Shown here: in pieces, positions 1-8,568 of the stretch
Numbering within the stretch: position 1 is the first letter of the stretch
Layout of the letters: each line of letters opens with the position of its first letter
From: Gammaproteobacteria bacterium
GTDB taxonomy: Bacteria; Pseudomonadota; Gammaproteobacteria; HK1
Direction of reading: 5' to 3'
DNA length: 64,000 bases
NCBI GenBank assembly: GCA_021773645.1
Contig: JAJFJU010000010.1
Coordinates: forward strand, 124,001-188,000
The notes under the pieces: generated by a model
Told to the model about the DNA's origin: nothing
The model's input: only the letters and a program-made list of their open reading frames with translations
Databases searched by the model: none
Position numbers and translations under genes: made by a program

Positions 1-1468
1 CACCGCTCCCCTTTAATTGGGTGTCAAAGGCGTCCAGGGAGGGTATCTGCAACACCGGTGCCGTTTCGCTACGTGATGGCAGATAACCGCCCAACTCCTT
101 GCGCCGGGCGTGGATGTATTTAAGCTCGGGGCTGTCATCCGCAGGCCGGTAGAAGGGGGCCTCATCAATCTCGTCATCACTGACGGGGATTTCAAAACGA
201 TCACGGAAGGCGCGTAAGGCGTCCGCCCCCATTTTTTTCTGGTTATGGGTAATGTTCTGGCCTTCACCGGCCTCGCCCATGCCATAGCCTTTGACCGTGT
301 GGGCCAAGATGACCGTCGGTTGGCCGCGGTGTTTGGCAGCAGCGGCGTAGGCAGCATAGATTTTCAGCGGGTCATGGCCGCCGCGATTGAGACGCCAGAT
401 GTCCTTGTCACTCATATTGGCGACCATGTCGGCCAACTCGGGATATTTTCCGAAGAAAAACTCGCGGGTGTAGGCGCCACCCTTGGCCTTGAAGTTCTGG
501 TACTCGCCATCTACCGCTTCTTCCATGCGCTGGCGTAGCAGACCGGTATCGTCGTTTTGTAGCAGTGAGTCCCAGCGAGAGCCCCACAGCACCTTGATGA
601 CATTCCAGCCGGCACCACGGAAGGTGCCTTCCAGTTCCTGAATAATCTTGCCGTTGCCGCGTACCGGGCCGTCAAGACTCTGCAAGTTACAGTTGATGAC
701 GAAGACTAGGTTGTCGAGATCTTCTCGTGCTGCCAGGCCAATGGCACCGAGAGATTCCGGTTCGTCCATCTCGCCATCACCGAGGAAGGCCCAGACCTTG
801 CGATCGGTGGGGGGGAGGATTTTCCGATCCTGCAGATAGTGCAGAAAACGGGCCTGATAGATGGACATGATCGGTCCAAGCCCCATGGAGACCGTGGGGA
901 ACTGCCAGAAATCAGGCATCAGCTTGGGGTGAGGATAGGATGACAAACCGTTGCCGCCGACTTCCTGGCGGAAATTGCGTAATTGATCTGCGCTCAGCCG
1001 GCCTTCGAGGTAGGCGCGGGAATACATTCCCGGGGCGCTGTGGCCCTGGAAGAAGATCAAATCGCCATTGTGTTCTTCGTTGGCACCACGCCAAAAGTGA
1101 TTAAGACCCACTTCATAAAGGGTGCAGGCGGAGGCAAAGCTGGCGATGTGGCCACCGAGTTCAGTAGTTTTGCTATTGGCCTGGACCACCATAGCCATGG
1201 CATTCCAGCGCACCAGCGCGCGCACACGGCGCTCTACGTTGAGGTCACCCGGGTGGTTCGGTTGCAGCCGCTCTGGAATGGTATTTACGTAGGCGGTATT
1301 GGCCGAATAGGGCATGTTGGCACCGCTGCGGCGGGCCTGGTCGATGAGCTGCTCCAGCAGAAAATGGGCGCGTTCGACACCCTCTCGTTCGGTAATGGCG
1401 GCCAGTGCTTCGAGCCACTCCTGGGTTTCTTCCCGATCGATATCAGGGCTTGGGGATGCTGCGGTCAT
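1..1468 (-). CDS. aceE: Pyruvate dehydrogenase E1 component, homodimeric type (5' part)
   Basis: E1 of the pyruvate dehydrogenase complex decarboxylates pyruvate with thiamine diphosphate and passes the acetyl group to E2 lipoate. Reading the minus strand from ATG at 1468 gives about 489 codons open to the window edge. The N-terminus contains a DIDREETQEWLEAL stretch followed by NMPYSANTAYVNTIP, typical of AceE. The thiamine diphosphate / Mg motif GDGEMDEPES is visible, with the closing N about 30 residues later (VFVINCN). A GAGG sequence lies 8 bases before the start. The C-terminal half is outside the window. The leader contains competing hairpins, described separately. Family assignment is firm; the end is truncated only by the window. 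Confidence 0.95.
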   Translation of the reverse strand, partial: MTAASPSPDIDREETQEWLEALAAITEREGVERAHFLLEQLIDQARRSGANMPYSANTAYVNTIPERLQPNHPGDLNVERRVRALVRWNAMAMVVQANSKTTELGGHIASFASACTLYEVGLNHFWRGANEEHNGDLIFFQGHSAPGMYSRAYLEGRLSADQLRNFRQEVGGNGLSSYPHPKLMPDFWQFPTVSMGLGPIMSIYQARFLHYLQDRKILPPTDRKVWAFLGDGEMDEPESLGAIGLAAREDLDNLVFVINCNLQSLDGPVRGNGKIIQELEGTFRGAGWNVIKVLWGSRWDSLLQNDDTGLLRQRMEEAVDGEYQNFKAKGGAYTREFFFGKYPELADMVANMSDKDIWRLNRGGHDPLKIYAAYAAAAKHRGQPTVILAHTVKGYGMGEAGEGQNITHNQKKMGADALRAFRDRFEIPVSDDEIDEAPFYRPADDSPELKYIHARRKELGGYLPSRSETAPVLQIPSLDAFDTQLKGSG

Positions 1469-1599
1469 GGATATTCCTCGCAATCAAATAACGCCTGCTG
1501 TGACCGTGGATGTTTTCCGTCGGTACAGCCACTTTCGCCCGTGGAACCGAGTTGCGGCCCAGCAAGTGCAAAAAGCGGGGATAGCCCCGGTTGGGTCAT
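1465..1599 (-). other. Possible 44-codon leader ORF overlapping aceE start
   Basis: On the minus strand an ATG at 1599 opens 44 codons and closes with a TGA at 1467-1465 that overlaps the aceE ATG (ATGA arrangement). The ORF begins inside the hairpin region of the aceE leader. I see no strong ribosome binding site before its ATG and recognise no protein. It could be a regulatory leader peptide or chance. Confidence 0.2.
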
Positions 1600-1608
1600 T
1601 AACCGGGG
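1570..1608 (-). promoter_or_regulatory. Mutually exclusive hairpins in aceE leader (attenuator candidate)
   Basis: Hairpin A pairs CCCCGGTT (1585-1592) with AACCGGGG (1601-1608), a perfect 8-bp stem with an 8-nt loop. Hairpin B pairs CGGGG (1576-1580) with CCCCG (1585-1589) around a 4-nt loop. On the minus strand hairpin B is followed directly by CTTTTT (1575-1570), the layout of a short intrinsic terminator. The two hairpins share bases 1585-1589, so only one can form. It lies about 100 nt before aceE. The 5-bp terminator stem is short, so the function is inferred. Confidence 0.4.
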
Positions 1609-1632
1609 AGCTATAAAGCCGAGCAATTTACC

Positions 1633-1660
1633 AGATTAGGGCCTGTTAAAGCCAGTCCAA
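1633..1660 (-). promoter_or_regulatory. Candidate sigma70 promoter for aceE
   Basis: On the minus strand TTGGAC (1660-1655) is followed after 16 bases by TAATCT (1638-1633). A start near 1626 would give a leader of about 160 nt including the competing hairpins. The match is moderate. Confidence 0.3.
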
Positions 1661-1771
1661 CGGTGTTTTTGGAAGGGCGCAGGGTGTCCTGCAAGCAGCT
1701 AGCTTGAGGCTTATTTTTAGGTGCTTGCTGTTATGCTATCGCGGTATCTAAAGATGCCCTAACCATGGAGC

Positions 1772-1920
1772 CTCTGATCTATTCGTGAACTCGTATCTTG
1801 CGCCCAAAAGGCCCATCTTTATCGTTGCTGCTCTTCGCAATAGCCGGCTATTACGTGCGAGCAGCGCCTCAAAGCTGAACATCCTGAATCACAATCTACT
1901 TCGTTCAGAATAAATCAGAG
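1772..1920 (+). repeat. 149-bp near-palindromic dispersed element, copy 1 (MITE-like)
   Basis: This stretch recurs at 38943-39091 with the same length and about 14 mismatches by hand count (roughly 90 percent identity, no gaps). Its ends are inverted: CTCTGATCTATTC on the left and GAATAAATCAGAG on the right pair at 12 of 13 positions. The interior is also an imperfect palindrome centred on AATAGCCGGCTATT, with GCTGCTC on the left arm facing GAGCAGC on the right. It contains no ORF of note. It ends 7 bases before the pyrC ATG, so it supplies the whole immediate 5' region of that gene. The type (MITE or ERIC-like) is inferred from size, inverted ends and lack of a transposase. Confidence 0.8.
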
Positions 1921-1927
1921 ATTCCCT

Positions 1928-2962
1928 ATGCAAAAACTGACTATCCGCTGCCCCGACGACATGCATCTCCACCTGCGCGATGGTGCTGCCCTTGCCCGTA
2001 GCGTGGCTGATAGCGCGCAGCGTTTCGCCCGCGCCATCGTCATGCCTAATCTCGCGCAACCGGTCACCACCACGGCCCAGGCGCTGGCCTACCGGAAACG
2101 GATTCTCGCAGCATTACCAGCAGAGATGACATTCAAGCCGCTAATGACGCTTTATCTCACCGAGACCCTGAGCCCTGACGAAATAGCCGTGGCGCAGCAA
2201 AGTGGCCATATCCACGGCATCAAGCTTTACCCGGCAGGGGCGACTACCAATGCAGAGTTTGGTGTGAGCCGTATGGAGCGGGTCTATCCGGTATTGGCGC
2301 AGATGGAGAAGCTCGGTATGCCACTGCTGGTGCATGGCGAGGTGGTCGGTCCTGAGGTAGATGCCTTTGACCGTGAGGCAATTTTTATCGAAAGAGAACT
2401 GGCGCCACTGATGGTTCGTTTTCCTGAGTTACGGATTGTCTTTGAGCACATTACTACCTGCGAGGCGGTGGATTTTGTGCGCGCCGGGTCTGCGCATCTG
2501 GTGGCCACAGTGACCGCCCATCACCTGCTGCTAAATCGCAATGCGTTGTTTACGGGAGGCATACGGCCACACCATTACTGTCTGCCACTGCTCAAGCGCG
2601 AGAGTCATCGTCAGGCCCTGTTAGCGGCGGCTACCAGCGGTAATCCGAAGTTTTTTCTAGGTACCGATTCAGCCCCCCATGCCCGACACGCCAAGGAATC
2701 TGCTTGTGGCTGTGCCGGAATCTATACTGCACATGCGGCCATCGAGCTGTATGCCGAGGCCTTCGCGGCTGCGGGTGCCTTGCCGAGGCTGGAGGCATTT
2801 GCCAGTCAATATGGAGCGGATTTTTATGGTCTTTCTCACAATGCGGATTCAGTGACTTTAGAAGCCGTGTCTTGCGAGGTGCCAACCGGTTTATCCTTTG
2901 GCGCTGAAGAAGTGGTGCCTTTTCGTGCAGGTGAAGCGCTTGCTTGGCGGTTATGCTCATGA
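1928..2962 (+). CDS. pyrC: Dihydroorotase
   Basis: Converts N-carbamoyl-aspartate to dihydroorotate in pyrimidine synthesis, in the cytoplasm. At 344 residues it has the length of the E. coli-type (class II) enzyme. The zinc ligands HLH are at residues 13-15 in DDMHLHLRDG; the lysine that is carboxylated in this family is at about residue 99 (GIKLYPAG); further metal and substrate motifs VHGEV, FEHITT and GTDSAPH follow in order. The start is the ATG directly after repeat copy 1, with only a weak AGAG upstream, so initiation may depend on the repeat-derived leader. The stop overlaps the start of the next gene. Confidence 0.96.
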   Translation: MQKLTIRCPDDMHLHLRDGAALARSVADSAQRFARAIVMPNLAQPVTTTAQALAYRKRILAALPAEMTFKPLMTLYLTETLSPDEIAVAQQSGHIHGIKLYPAGATTNAEFGVSRMERVYPVLAQMEKLGMPLLVHGEVVGPEVDAFDREAIFIERELAPLMVRFPELRIVFEHITTCEAVDFVRAGSAHLVATVTAHHLLLNRNALFTGGIRPHHYCLPLLKRESHRQALLAAATSGNPKFFLGTDSAPHARHAKESACGCAGIYTAHAAIELYAEAFAAAGALPRLEAFASQYGADFYGLSHNADSVTLEAVSCEVPTGLSFGAEEVVPFRAGEALAWRLCS

Positions 2963-3627
2963 ATGTATCTGACGACATCAAGGCCATGGTCGCGAAGCGT
3001 TTTCGCGGTTATCTGCCGGTGATAGTAGACGTGGAAACAGGCGGGGTTAACTGGGCCACCGATGCCCTGCTGGAGGTGGCAGCAGTGATTGTGGCGCCGG
3101 ATGCCGAGGGGCACTGGCAGCGAGTGGAAACCCATGCCGCCCACGTGGAGCCCTTTCCCGGTGGCAAGCTGGAACCGGCGGCGCTGGAATTTAACGGCAT
3201 TGATCCCTTTCACCCTTTTCGCTTTGCGGTGCCGGAAAAGGAGGCGTTGCAAAAAATATTTTTGCCGGTGCGCAAGGCCATGAAGGCCTATGGTTGTATC
3301 CGTGCCGTGCTGGTGGGTCACAATCCTTCGCTGGATCTTGGATTCGTCCTCGCCGCGGCCAAACGTACCCGCCTCAAGCGCAATCCCTTCCATCCTTTTA
3401 CCGCTTTCGACACCGCCACCCTAGGCGGATTGATTTATGGTCAGACCGTGTTGGCTCGCGTGGTTCAGGCCGCAGGTATGGAGTGGGATGCCAATGAGGC
3501 TCACTCAGCCATCTACGATGCTGAGCGTACGGCGGACCTGTTTTGCACCATCGTTAATTTGTGGGGGGAGAGAGCGGCTCCAGGCAGCATACCTGGCATG
3601 CCGGCGAAAGAGCCGAATAGCTTGTAG
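2959..3627 (+). CDS. rnt: Ribonuclease T
   Basis: A 3'-to-5' exoribonuclease that trims the 3' ends of tRNA and other stable RNA. The DEDD exonuclease residues are visible: VDVETGG near the N-terminus, VGHNPSLDLGF in the middle, and HSAIYDAERTADLF near the C-terminus. FNGIDPFHPFR is typical of the family. The start ATG at 2959 overlaps the pyrC stop as ATGA, implying translational coupling; in-frame TTG (2944) and ATG (2953) lie upstream but the overlap start fits family length (222 residues). A pyrC-rnt pair is common in gammaproteobacteria. Confidence 0.93.
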   Translation: MNVSDDIKAMVAKRFRGYLPVIVDVETGGVNWATDALLEVAAVIVAPDAEGHWQRVETHAAHVEPFPGGKLEPAALEFNGIDPFHPFRFAVPEKEALQKIFLPVRKAMKAYGCIRAVLVGHNPSLDLGFVLAAAKRTRLKRNPFHPFTAFDTATLGGLIYGQTVLARVVQAAGMEWDANEAHSAIYDAERTADLFCTIVNLWGERAAPGSIPGMPAKEPNSL

Positions 3628-3655
3628 CCTACGAGCGCCTAAATCCGACAGGCTG

Positions 3656-4672
3656 CTAGAAAAACTGGATTTCTCCATCCTGGATGGCTTCTTCCTCCAG
3701 CTTTCCGTTTTCCATCAGTTCTTCATATAAATTTGTTTGATTGCGGCCGTTTTCTTTGCTGAAATAAAGCGCCTTATCCGCCTGCCCTATCACCGACGAC
3801 GGCAGATCCTGGTCATGAACCATGGCGATGCCAATGCTCACGGTTATATATCCAACTTGAGGGAAGTGGTGCTTTTCTACTGCGAGGCGAAAGCGTTCGA
3901 AGGCAATAAGTGCTTGTTCGGGGTTGTCTGCCTTTAACAAAACGATAAATTCTTCCCCGCCATAGCGGAAGAATAGGTCGTCCTCACGAAATGTCTGTTC
4001 CATCAAGCGTGAAATTAAGATGAGCACTTCATCGCCATATAAGTGGCCAAACGTGTCATTCACTTTCTTAAAGTGATCGATGTCGAGAATTCCAATCCAT
4101 GCGGCCCTGTGATCTTTACGCCGGTCAGCAAATTCCGATTGCTGTTGTTGCAGCGTCGTCGCCAGTTTTTCATCCAGCGTTCGGCGATTTAGCAGTCCAG
4201 TGAGTGTGTCTTGGGAGTGTTCCTGCAATAAGGACAAGAAATTGCTGTAGACGCGCAATAGCCCTGCTGAAATTTGCTGCTGCCCATGCGTCGCTAATTT
4301 GCAGCTTTGTACCAAAACGGCCTCGACGTCATCACCATTATGTATGATGGGCGTAATGACGATATGTTCCTCGCTCGCCGGCTCCATGAACATCATGGAT
4401 TCTTTTGATGAGAGCGCCTCTTGGATGCCATTGATGATCGCTGGCGGAAGCGATTTTCCCTCATCAACGGTGCCTGTATATCGCTCATCCTTTGAGCAGG
4501 CGGTTAATGCGAGGCCAATGGTGTCAGGTGGGCTGATAGTTACCTGATATAAGGCGTTATAGTAGCTGGGAACGAGCTCAAGCAAGCTATTGAGCAGGCT
4601 TTCTTCTATCAATTGTTGCTCGCGGAAATTCGTCAAATCTCCCAAGCGTTTGACTAGTTTCAATATCGACAT
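3656..4672 (-). CDS. GGDEF-domain diguanylate cyclase
   Basis: Predicted to make cyclic di-GMP from two GTP. The C-terminal half carries the active-site motif GGEEF in FRYGGEEFIVLL, and an RxxD inhibitory site (REDD) five residues before it, so feedback inhibition by cyclic di-GMP is likely. DTLTGLLNRRTLDE marks the start of the GGDEF domain near residue 160. The first 150 residues have no membrane segment and look like a GAF-type sensory domain, though I cannot assign a ligand. It is a single gene convergent with rnt. Domain call is firm; the signal it senses is unknown. Confidence 0.92.
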   Translation of the reverse strand: MSILKLVKRLGDLTNFREQQLIEESLLNSLLELVPSYYNALYQVTISPPDTIGLALTACSKDERYTGTVDEGKSLPPAIINGIQEALSSKESMMFMEPASEEHIVITPIIHNGDDVEAVLVQSCKLATHGQQQISAGLLRVYSNFLSLLQEHSQDTLTGLLNRRTLDEKLATTLQQQQSEFADRRKDHRAAWIGILDIDHFKKVNDTFGHLYGDEVLILISRLMEQTFREDDLFFRYGGEEFIVLLKADNPEQALIAFERFRLAVEKHHFPQVGYITVSIGIAMVHDQDLPSSVIGQADKALYFSKENGRNQTNLYEELMENGKLEEEAIQDGEIQFF

Positions 4673-4768
4673 GCTGTGTAACCGTGGAATTGGCGTTCAG
4701 GCCTGAATAATAACACTCTTGGGTCGGGGCTAGTTTACGAATAGAGCTGGGGTCCCTTAGGAAAGATT

Positions 4769-5218
4769 ATGCGTATTTGGGTTGATGCGGACGCCTGTCC
4801 GAATGTTGTCAAAACCATCCTGTTTCGTGCCGCTGAGCGACGCTGCATACAGTTGACCCTAGTGGCCAATCAGCCGTTACAGACGCCACCCTCTCCCTAT
4901 ATCAACAGCGTTCAGGTTTCAGCGGGTTTTGATGTGGCTGATGATCGCATCGTTGAATTGGCTGCGGCCGGCGACCTAGTGATTACTGCTGATATCCCAC
5001 TGGCGGCGGCAATAGTGAAAAAGGGTGCCTTGGCCCTTAACCCGCGCGGGGAGTTGTATACCGAGGAGAATATCGGTGAGCGCCTCGCGGTGCGGGACTT
5101 CATGGATGAACTGCGAGGTAGTGGGGTGGTGACGGGGGGCCCCCCGGCGCTCAGTAAGAGCGACCGACAGGCTTTTGCTAATCAATTGGACCGCTTGCTG
5201 GCGAAGTGGGGTGGTTAG
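4769..5218 (+). CDS. YaiI/YqxD family protein (UPF0178, DUF188)
   Basis: A 149-residue protein beginning [15 protein letters not shown], the diagnostic N-terminus of the YaiI/YqxD family, followed by [12 protein letters not shown] and TADIPLAAA. The family has a PIN-like nuclease fold with conserved aspartates but no established role. An AGGAAAGATT ribosome binding region precedes the ATG. It stands alone between the diguanylate cyclase and the helicase gene. Confidence 0.88.
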   Translation: MRIWVDADACPNVVKTILFRAAERRCIQLTLVANQPLQTPPSPYINSVQVSAGFDVADDRIVELAAAGDLVITADIPLAAAIVKKGALALNPRGELYTEENIGERLAVRDFMDELRGSGVVTGGPPALSKSDRQAFANQLDRLLAKWGG

Positions 5219-5377
5219 CATCAAAGCCAAAAGGTCCACGCCCTAGCCCATAGCGGTGTTATGATGCGCCGTTGCATTGCGCACTGCCCTGTCAGACCTG
5301 GTAGGTTGCGTGCATTTTCTTAATACGTTTCGTCGGATGAAGCCGGTGGGACATTCACCGCTTTGAGGTGCCCGCTG

Positions 5378-7249
5378 ATGGCTTCCGAACCTTCATCCCC
5401 TGATTTTAGCGAACTTGAACTTGCGCCCGAGGTGTTGCGCGCGGTGCAGGGCCTCGGCTATGAAACCCCGACGCCGGTTCAGGCGCAATGTATTCCGCAT
5501 CTATTGGCAGGCCACGACATGGTGGGCCAGGCGCAGACGGGCACCGGCAAGACCGCTGCCTTTGCTTTGCCGCTGCTTAGCCGCATCGAACTGGGTCGGC
5601 GTGAGCCTCAAGTGCTGGTGCTGGCACCCACCCGTGAGTTAGCGCTACAGGTGGCCGAGGCCTTTCAGAGCTATGCGCGCCATCTCAAGGGCTTCCACGT
5701 ATTGCCCCTTTATGGCGGCCAGAATATCGAAACCCAATTACGCCAGTTAAGGCGTGGTGCACACGTGATAGTGGGGACCCCTGGCAGGGTGATGGACCAT
5801 CTGCGCCGGCGCACACTGTCGCTGGCTGGGCTGGCGACGGTGGTGCTTGATGAGGGTGACGAGATGCTGCGTATGGGCTTCGTCGATGATATCGAGTGGA
5901 TCCTGGAGCAGGCACCAGAAAAACGCCAGGTGGCTCTGTTTTCTGCCACCATGCCGGCACCGATTCGCAAGGTGGCCGGACGCCATTTAAAGGACCCGGT
6001 GGAGATCAAGGTGGCGTCCAAGACGGCCACTGTTTCCGCCATTGTGCAGTCCCACTGCATCGTCAATCGCCATCAAAAGATGGATGCGCTAACGCGTTTG
6101 CTCGAAGTACAGGAATTCGACGCGATGCTGATCTTCGTGCGCACCAAAACTGCTACCACCGAGGTGGCGGAGAAGCTCCAAGCCCATGGTTTTGATGTGG
6201 CGGCCATGAATGGTGATATGAATCAGTCCATGCGCGAGCGTGTGATCTCTCGCCTGAAGAAGGGCGAGGTGGATATTGTGGTGGCCACGGATGTGGCGGC
6301 CCGTGGGCTCGATGTGAAGCGCATCAGCTATGTGCTCAACTTCGATATTCCCACCGAACCCCAGGCCTATGTGCACCGTATCGGTCGTACCGGCCGGGCC
6401 GGGCGTGCAGGGCGGGCGCTGTCCTTCGTGCAGCCCCGTGAACGGCATTTGCTGAAGGCCATCGAGCGTGCCATCGGGCAGCGTATTCAGCCGATGGAAT
6501 TGCCTACAGCGGATAATCTCAGCGAGCATCGTATCGATCGCTTTGTGGCTCGCTTGCAGGAAACAATCAGCAATCAGAAGCTTGATTTCTTCTATCGTCT
6601 AGTGGCCCGAATTGAGGAAGATAACGAGTTGAGCGTGACGGACATCGCTGCCGCGCTGACCTTCCTGAGCCAGGGGGAGCGACCCTTTGTAGTAGAGACG
6701 CTGAAAGCACCACCGGGCAAACAGCGCCGTGAGCGTGAGCCGGCAGCGCGCTCACAATCCCACCCTACGCGTGATTCCAGCTCGCGTCCTCCAGCTAAAC
6801 GAGCGCCTGAAGCCCCAGCGCGTTCGGAATCCAGAGCTCCGCGTGAGGACAGAAAACACGATGATGATGTGCCACGGTTGAACTACCGTATAGATGTGGG
6901 TACCACCCACGGCGTGACCGCACGGGAAATCGTTGGTGCCATCGCCAACGAAGCCGGGCTGGATGGCCAATATATCGGTCGCGTGGTTATCGGTGATAAG
7001 CACAGCACTGTGGAGCTGCCCGAGGGCATGCCCCACGATATCTACCAGCACCTGTGCAAGGTCTACGTCTGCAACCAGCAGCTAAATCTGCGTATCCAGG
7101 ATATGCCGAATCAGGGCGAGCGACTGCCCACCAAGGCAGGTAAACGGGTGGTGCCAGACAAGCCAGCCCGGGTTAAGAAGAAAAAGAAACCGGCGGCCAT
7201 GCGGCGGGCGAAAAGGCGTAAGGAAGAACGCAAAAAACTCGGGAAGTAA
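5378..7249 (+). CDS. deaD: DEAD-box ATP-dependent RNA helicase, CsdA/DeaD type
   Basis: ATP-dependent RNA helicase acting in ribosome assembly and RNA decay, usually cold-induced. Motifs in order: Q motif (YETPTPVQAQCIP), Walker A AQTGTGKT, PTRELALQ, TPGR, motif II, SATMP, ARGLDVKRI and HRIGRTGRAGR. The DbpA-type RNA-binding fold follows (LNYRIDVGTTHGV to VELPEGM) and the tail is lysine/arginine rich. Motif II reads VLDEGDEMLRMGF, i.e. DEGD instead of DEAD; the bases gatgagggtgac support this. Start chosen at ATG 5378, which has GAGGTG 7 bases upstream; an in-frame TTG at 5363 is less likely. 623 residues, near the family norm. Confidence 0.94.
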   Translation: MASEPSSPDFSELELAPEVLRAVQGLGYETPTPVQAQCIPHLLAGHDMVGQAQTGTGKTAAFALPLLSRIELGRREPQVLVLAPTRELALQVAEAFQSYARHLKGFHVLPLYGGQNIETQLRQLRRGAHVIVGTPGRVMDHLRRRTLSLAGLATVVLDEGDEMLRMGFVDDIEWILEQAPEKRQVALFSATMPAPIRKVAGRHLKDPVEIKVASKTATVSAIVQSHCIVNRHQKMDALTRLLEVQEFDAMLIFVRTKTATTEVAEKLQAHGFDVAAMNGDMNQSMRERVISRLKKGEVDIVVATDVAARGLDVKRISYVLNFDIPTEPQAYVHRIGRTGRAGRAGRALSFVQPRERHLLKAIERAIGQRIQPMELPTADNLSEHRIDRFVARLQETISNQKLDFFYRLVARIEEDNELSVTDIAAALTFLSQGERPFVVETLKAPPGKQRREREPAARSQSHPTRDSSSRPPAKRAPEAPARSESRAPREDRKHDDDVPRLNYRIDVGTTHGVTAREIVGAIANEAGLDGQYIGRVVIGDKHSTVELPEGMPHDIYQHLCKVYVCNQQLNLRIQDMPNQGERLPTKAGKRVVPDKPARVKKKKKPAAMRRAKRRKEERKKLGK

Positions 7250-7266
7250 TTTTTCAGGGGGGCTTG

Positions 7267-8532
7267 ATGGCGAAAGACGGAGCAAAGGGTCGCGGGTTGG
7301 GGATCTACCTCCTTTCCCATCTATTTCAGCGTTTCATTCAGAAAGGCACCTTGCGGGTTATCGACTCCAGTGGAGAGGTGCATGAGTTCAGTGGCTCGCC
7401 GGAGCCGTTGGCGACTATCCAACTGCACCAGGCTGATCTGCCGCGCAAGCTGTTTCAGAATTTTGAGTTACACCTGGGTGAGGGTTATATGAATGGCACC
7501 ATCACCTTCGTGGATTGCACCCTCGAAGATTTTATCGGCCTTTTCTCCATCAATCGCGGGGGCATGGCATCCCATCCCTGGCAGCAGGTGTTCCGGCGGA
7601 TCTCACGATTGCTACGCGACTTCCAGCAGCACAATCCCATTGGCAAGGCGCAGCAGAATGTTGCCCATCACTACGATCTGTCACGTGAGCTCTACCAGCT
7701 TTTTCTCGATGAGGACATGCAGTACTCCTGCGCCTATTTCCAGAGTCCGGAAGATACGCTAGAGATCGCCCAGCAGAACAAAAAGCGCCATATCGCTGCG
7801 AAATTGGGGTTGGCCGATGGCCAGCGCATTCTCGATATCGGCTGCGGCTGGGGTGGGTTGGCCTTTGACCTGGCCCGTCGTGCCGATGTGGAGGTGTTGG
7901 GGGTGACCCTTTCCAAGGAGCAGCATCGCTTAGCCAGCGAGCGCGCCGTGCAGCTGGGACTGGATGATCGGGTGCATTTTGAACTGATGGACTACCGCAA
8001 GGTGACGGGGCGCTTTGATCGCATCGTCTCAGTGGGCATGTTCGAGCATGTGGGGGTGAGCCGCTACGATGAGTTTTTTGCCCGTATTTACGAGTTGCTG
8101 GCAGACGATGGTCTGGCAGTGATGCACTCCATTGGCCATATGAGCCCGCCGGGTACCGCCAGTTCGTGGTTACGCAAGTACATTTTCCCCGGGGCCTACT
8201 CACCTGCGCTTTCCGAGGTCTTTGCCGCCACTGAGCGCCAGCATCTCTGGGTCAGTGATGTAGAGGTGTTGCGGCTGCACTATGCCAACACCCTGGTGGA
8301 ATGGATCATACGCTTCAAACAGAATCGGGCGCGTATCGCTGAGCTCTACGACGAGCGCTTTTGCCGCATGTGGGAGTTTTATCTCATTAGCGTGGAGAGC
8401 ATGTTCCGTACCGGTGCACAGATGGTGTTTCAGATGCAGCTCGCACGTATTCGCGATGCCGCGCCACTGACCCGGGATTACATGTTGGATACGGAGCGAA
8501 ACTATCTGGAGGCCGAGCAGGAAAAAGCCTGA
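7267..8532 (+). CDS. Cyclopropane-fatty-acyl-phospholipid synthase family methyltransferase
   Basis: Predicted to transfer a methylene group from S-adenosylmethionine to unsaturated acyl chains of membrane phospholipids. The SAM-binding motif ILDIGCGWGGLAFDLA is near the middle, with VTLSKEQ and VGMFEHVG after it. The residue block before it (VAHHYDLSRELYQLFLD, MQYSCAYF) is the classic cyclopropane synthase signature, and the first 100 residues match the lipid-binding N-terminal domain. 421 residues, comparable with E. coli Cfa. A GGGGGG stretch precedes the ATG by 4 bases. It follows the helicase gene after 17 bases, so cotranscription is possible. Confidence 0.92.
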   Translation: MAKDGAKGRGLGIYLLSHLFQRFIQKGTLRVIDSSGEVHEFSGSPEPLATIQLHQADLPRKLFQNFELHLGEGYMNGTITFVDCTLEDFIGLFSINRGGMASHPWQQVFRRISRLLRDFQQHNPIGKAQQNVAHHYDLSRELYQLFLDEDMQYSCAYFQSPEDTLEIAQQNKKRHIAAKLGLADGQRILDIGCGWGGLAFDLARRADVEVLGVTLSKEQHRLASERAVQLGLDDRVHFELMDYRKVTGRFDRIVSVGMFEHVGVSRYDEFFARIYELLADDGLAVMHSIGHMSPPGTASSWLRKYIFPGAYSPALSEVFAATERQHLWVSDVEVLRLHYANTLVEWIIRFKQNRARIAELYDERFCRMWEFYLISVESMFRTGAQMVFQMQLARIRDAAPLTRDYMLDTERNYLEAEQEKA

Positions 8533-8568
8533 GTCGATATTTCGTGGTGGCGTGGCATACTCGCGCCC

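Larger units (their letters stand above)
1469..1927. other. Intergenic region between aceE and pyrC
   Basis: 459 bases without a convincing full-length gene. The left part is the aceE leader with the hairpin pair and a candidate promoter. The right part (1772-1920) is one copy of a 149-bp near-palindromic repeat that abuts pyrC. In the middle (about 1665-1765) I see nothing recognisable. Confidence 0.7.

Noticed and set aside
983-1639. Plus-strand ORF of 218 codons over aceE
   Set aside because: It is antisense to the clear AceE reading frame, and its protein resembles nothing known.
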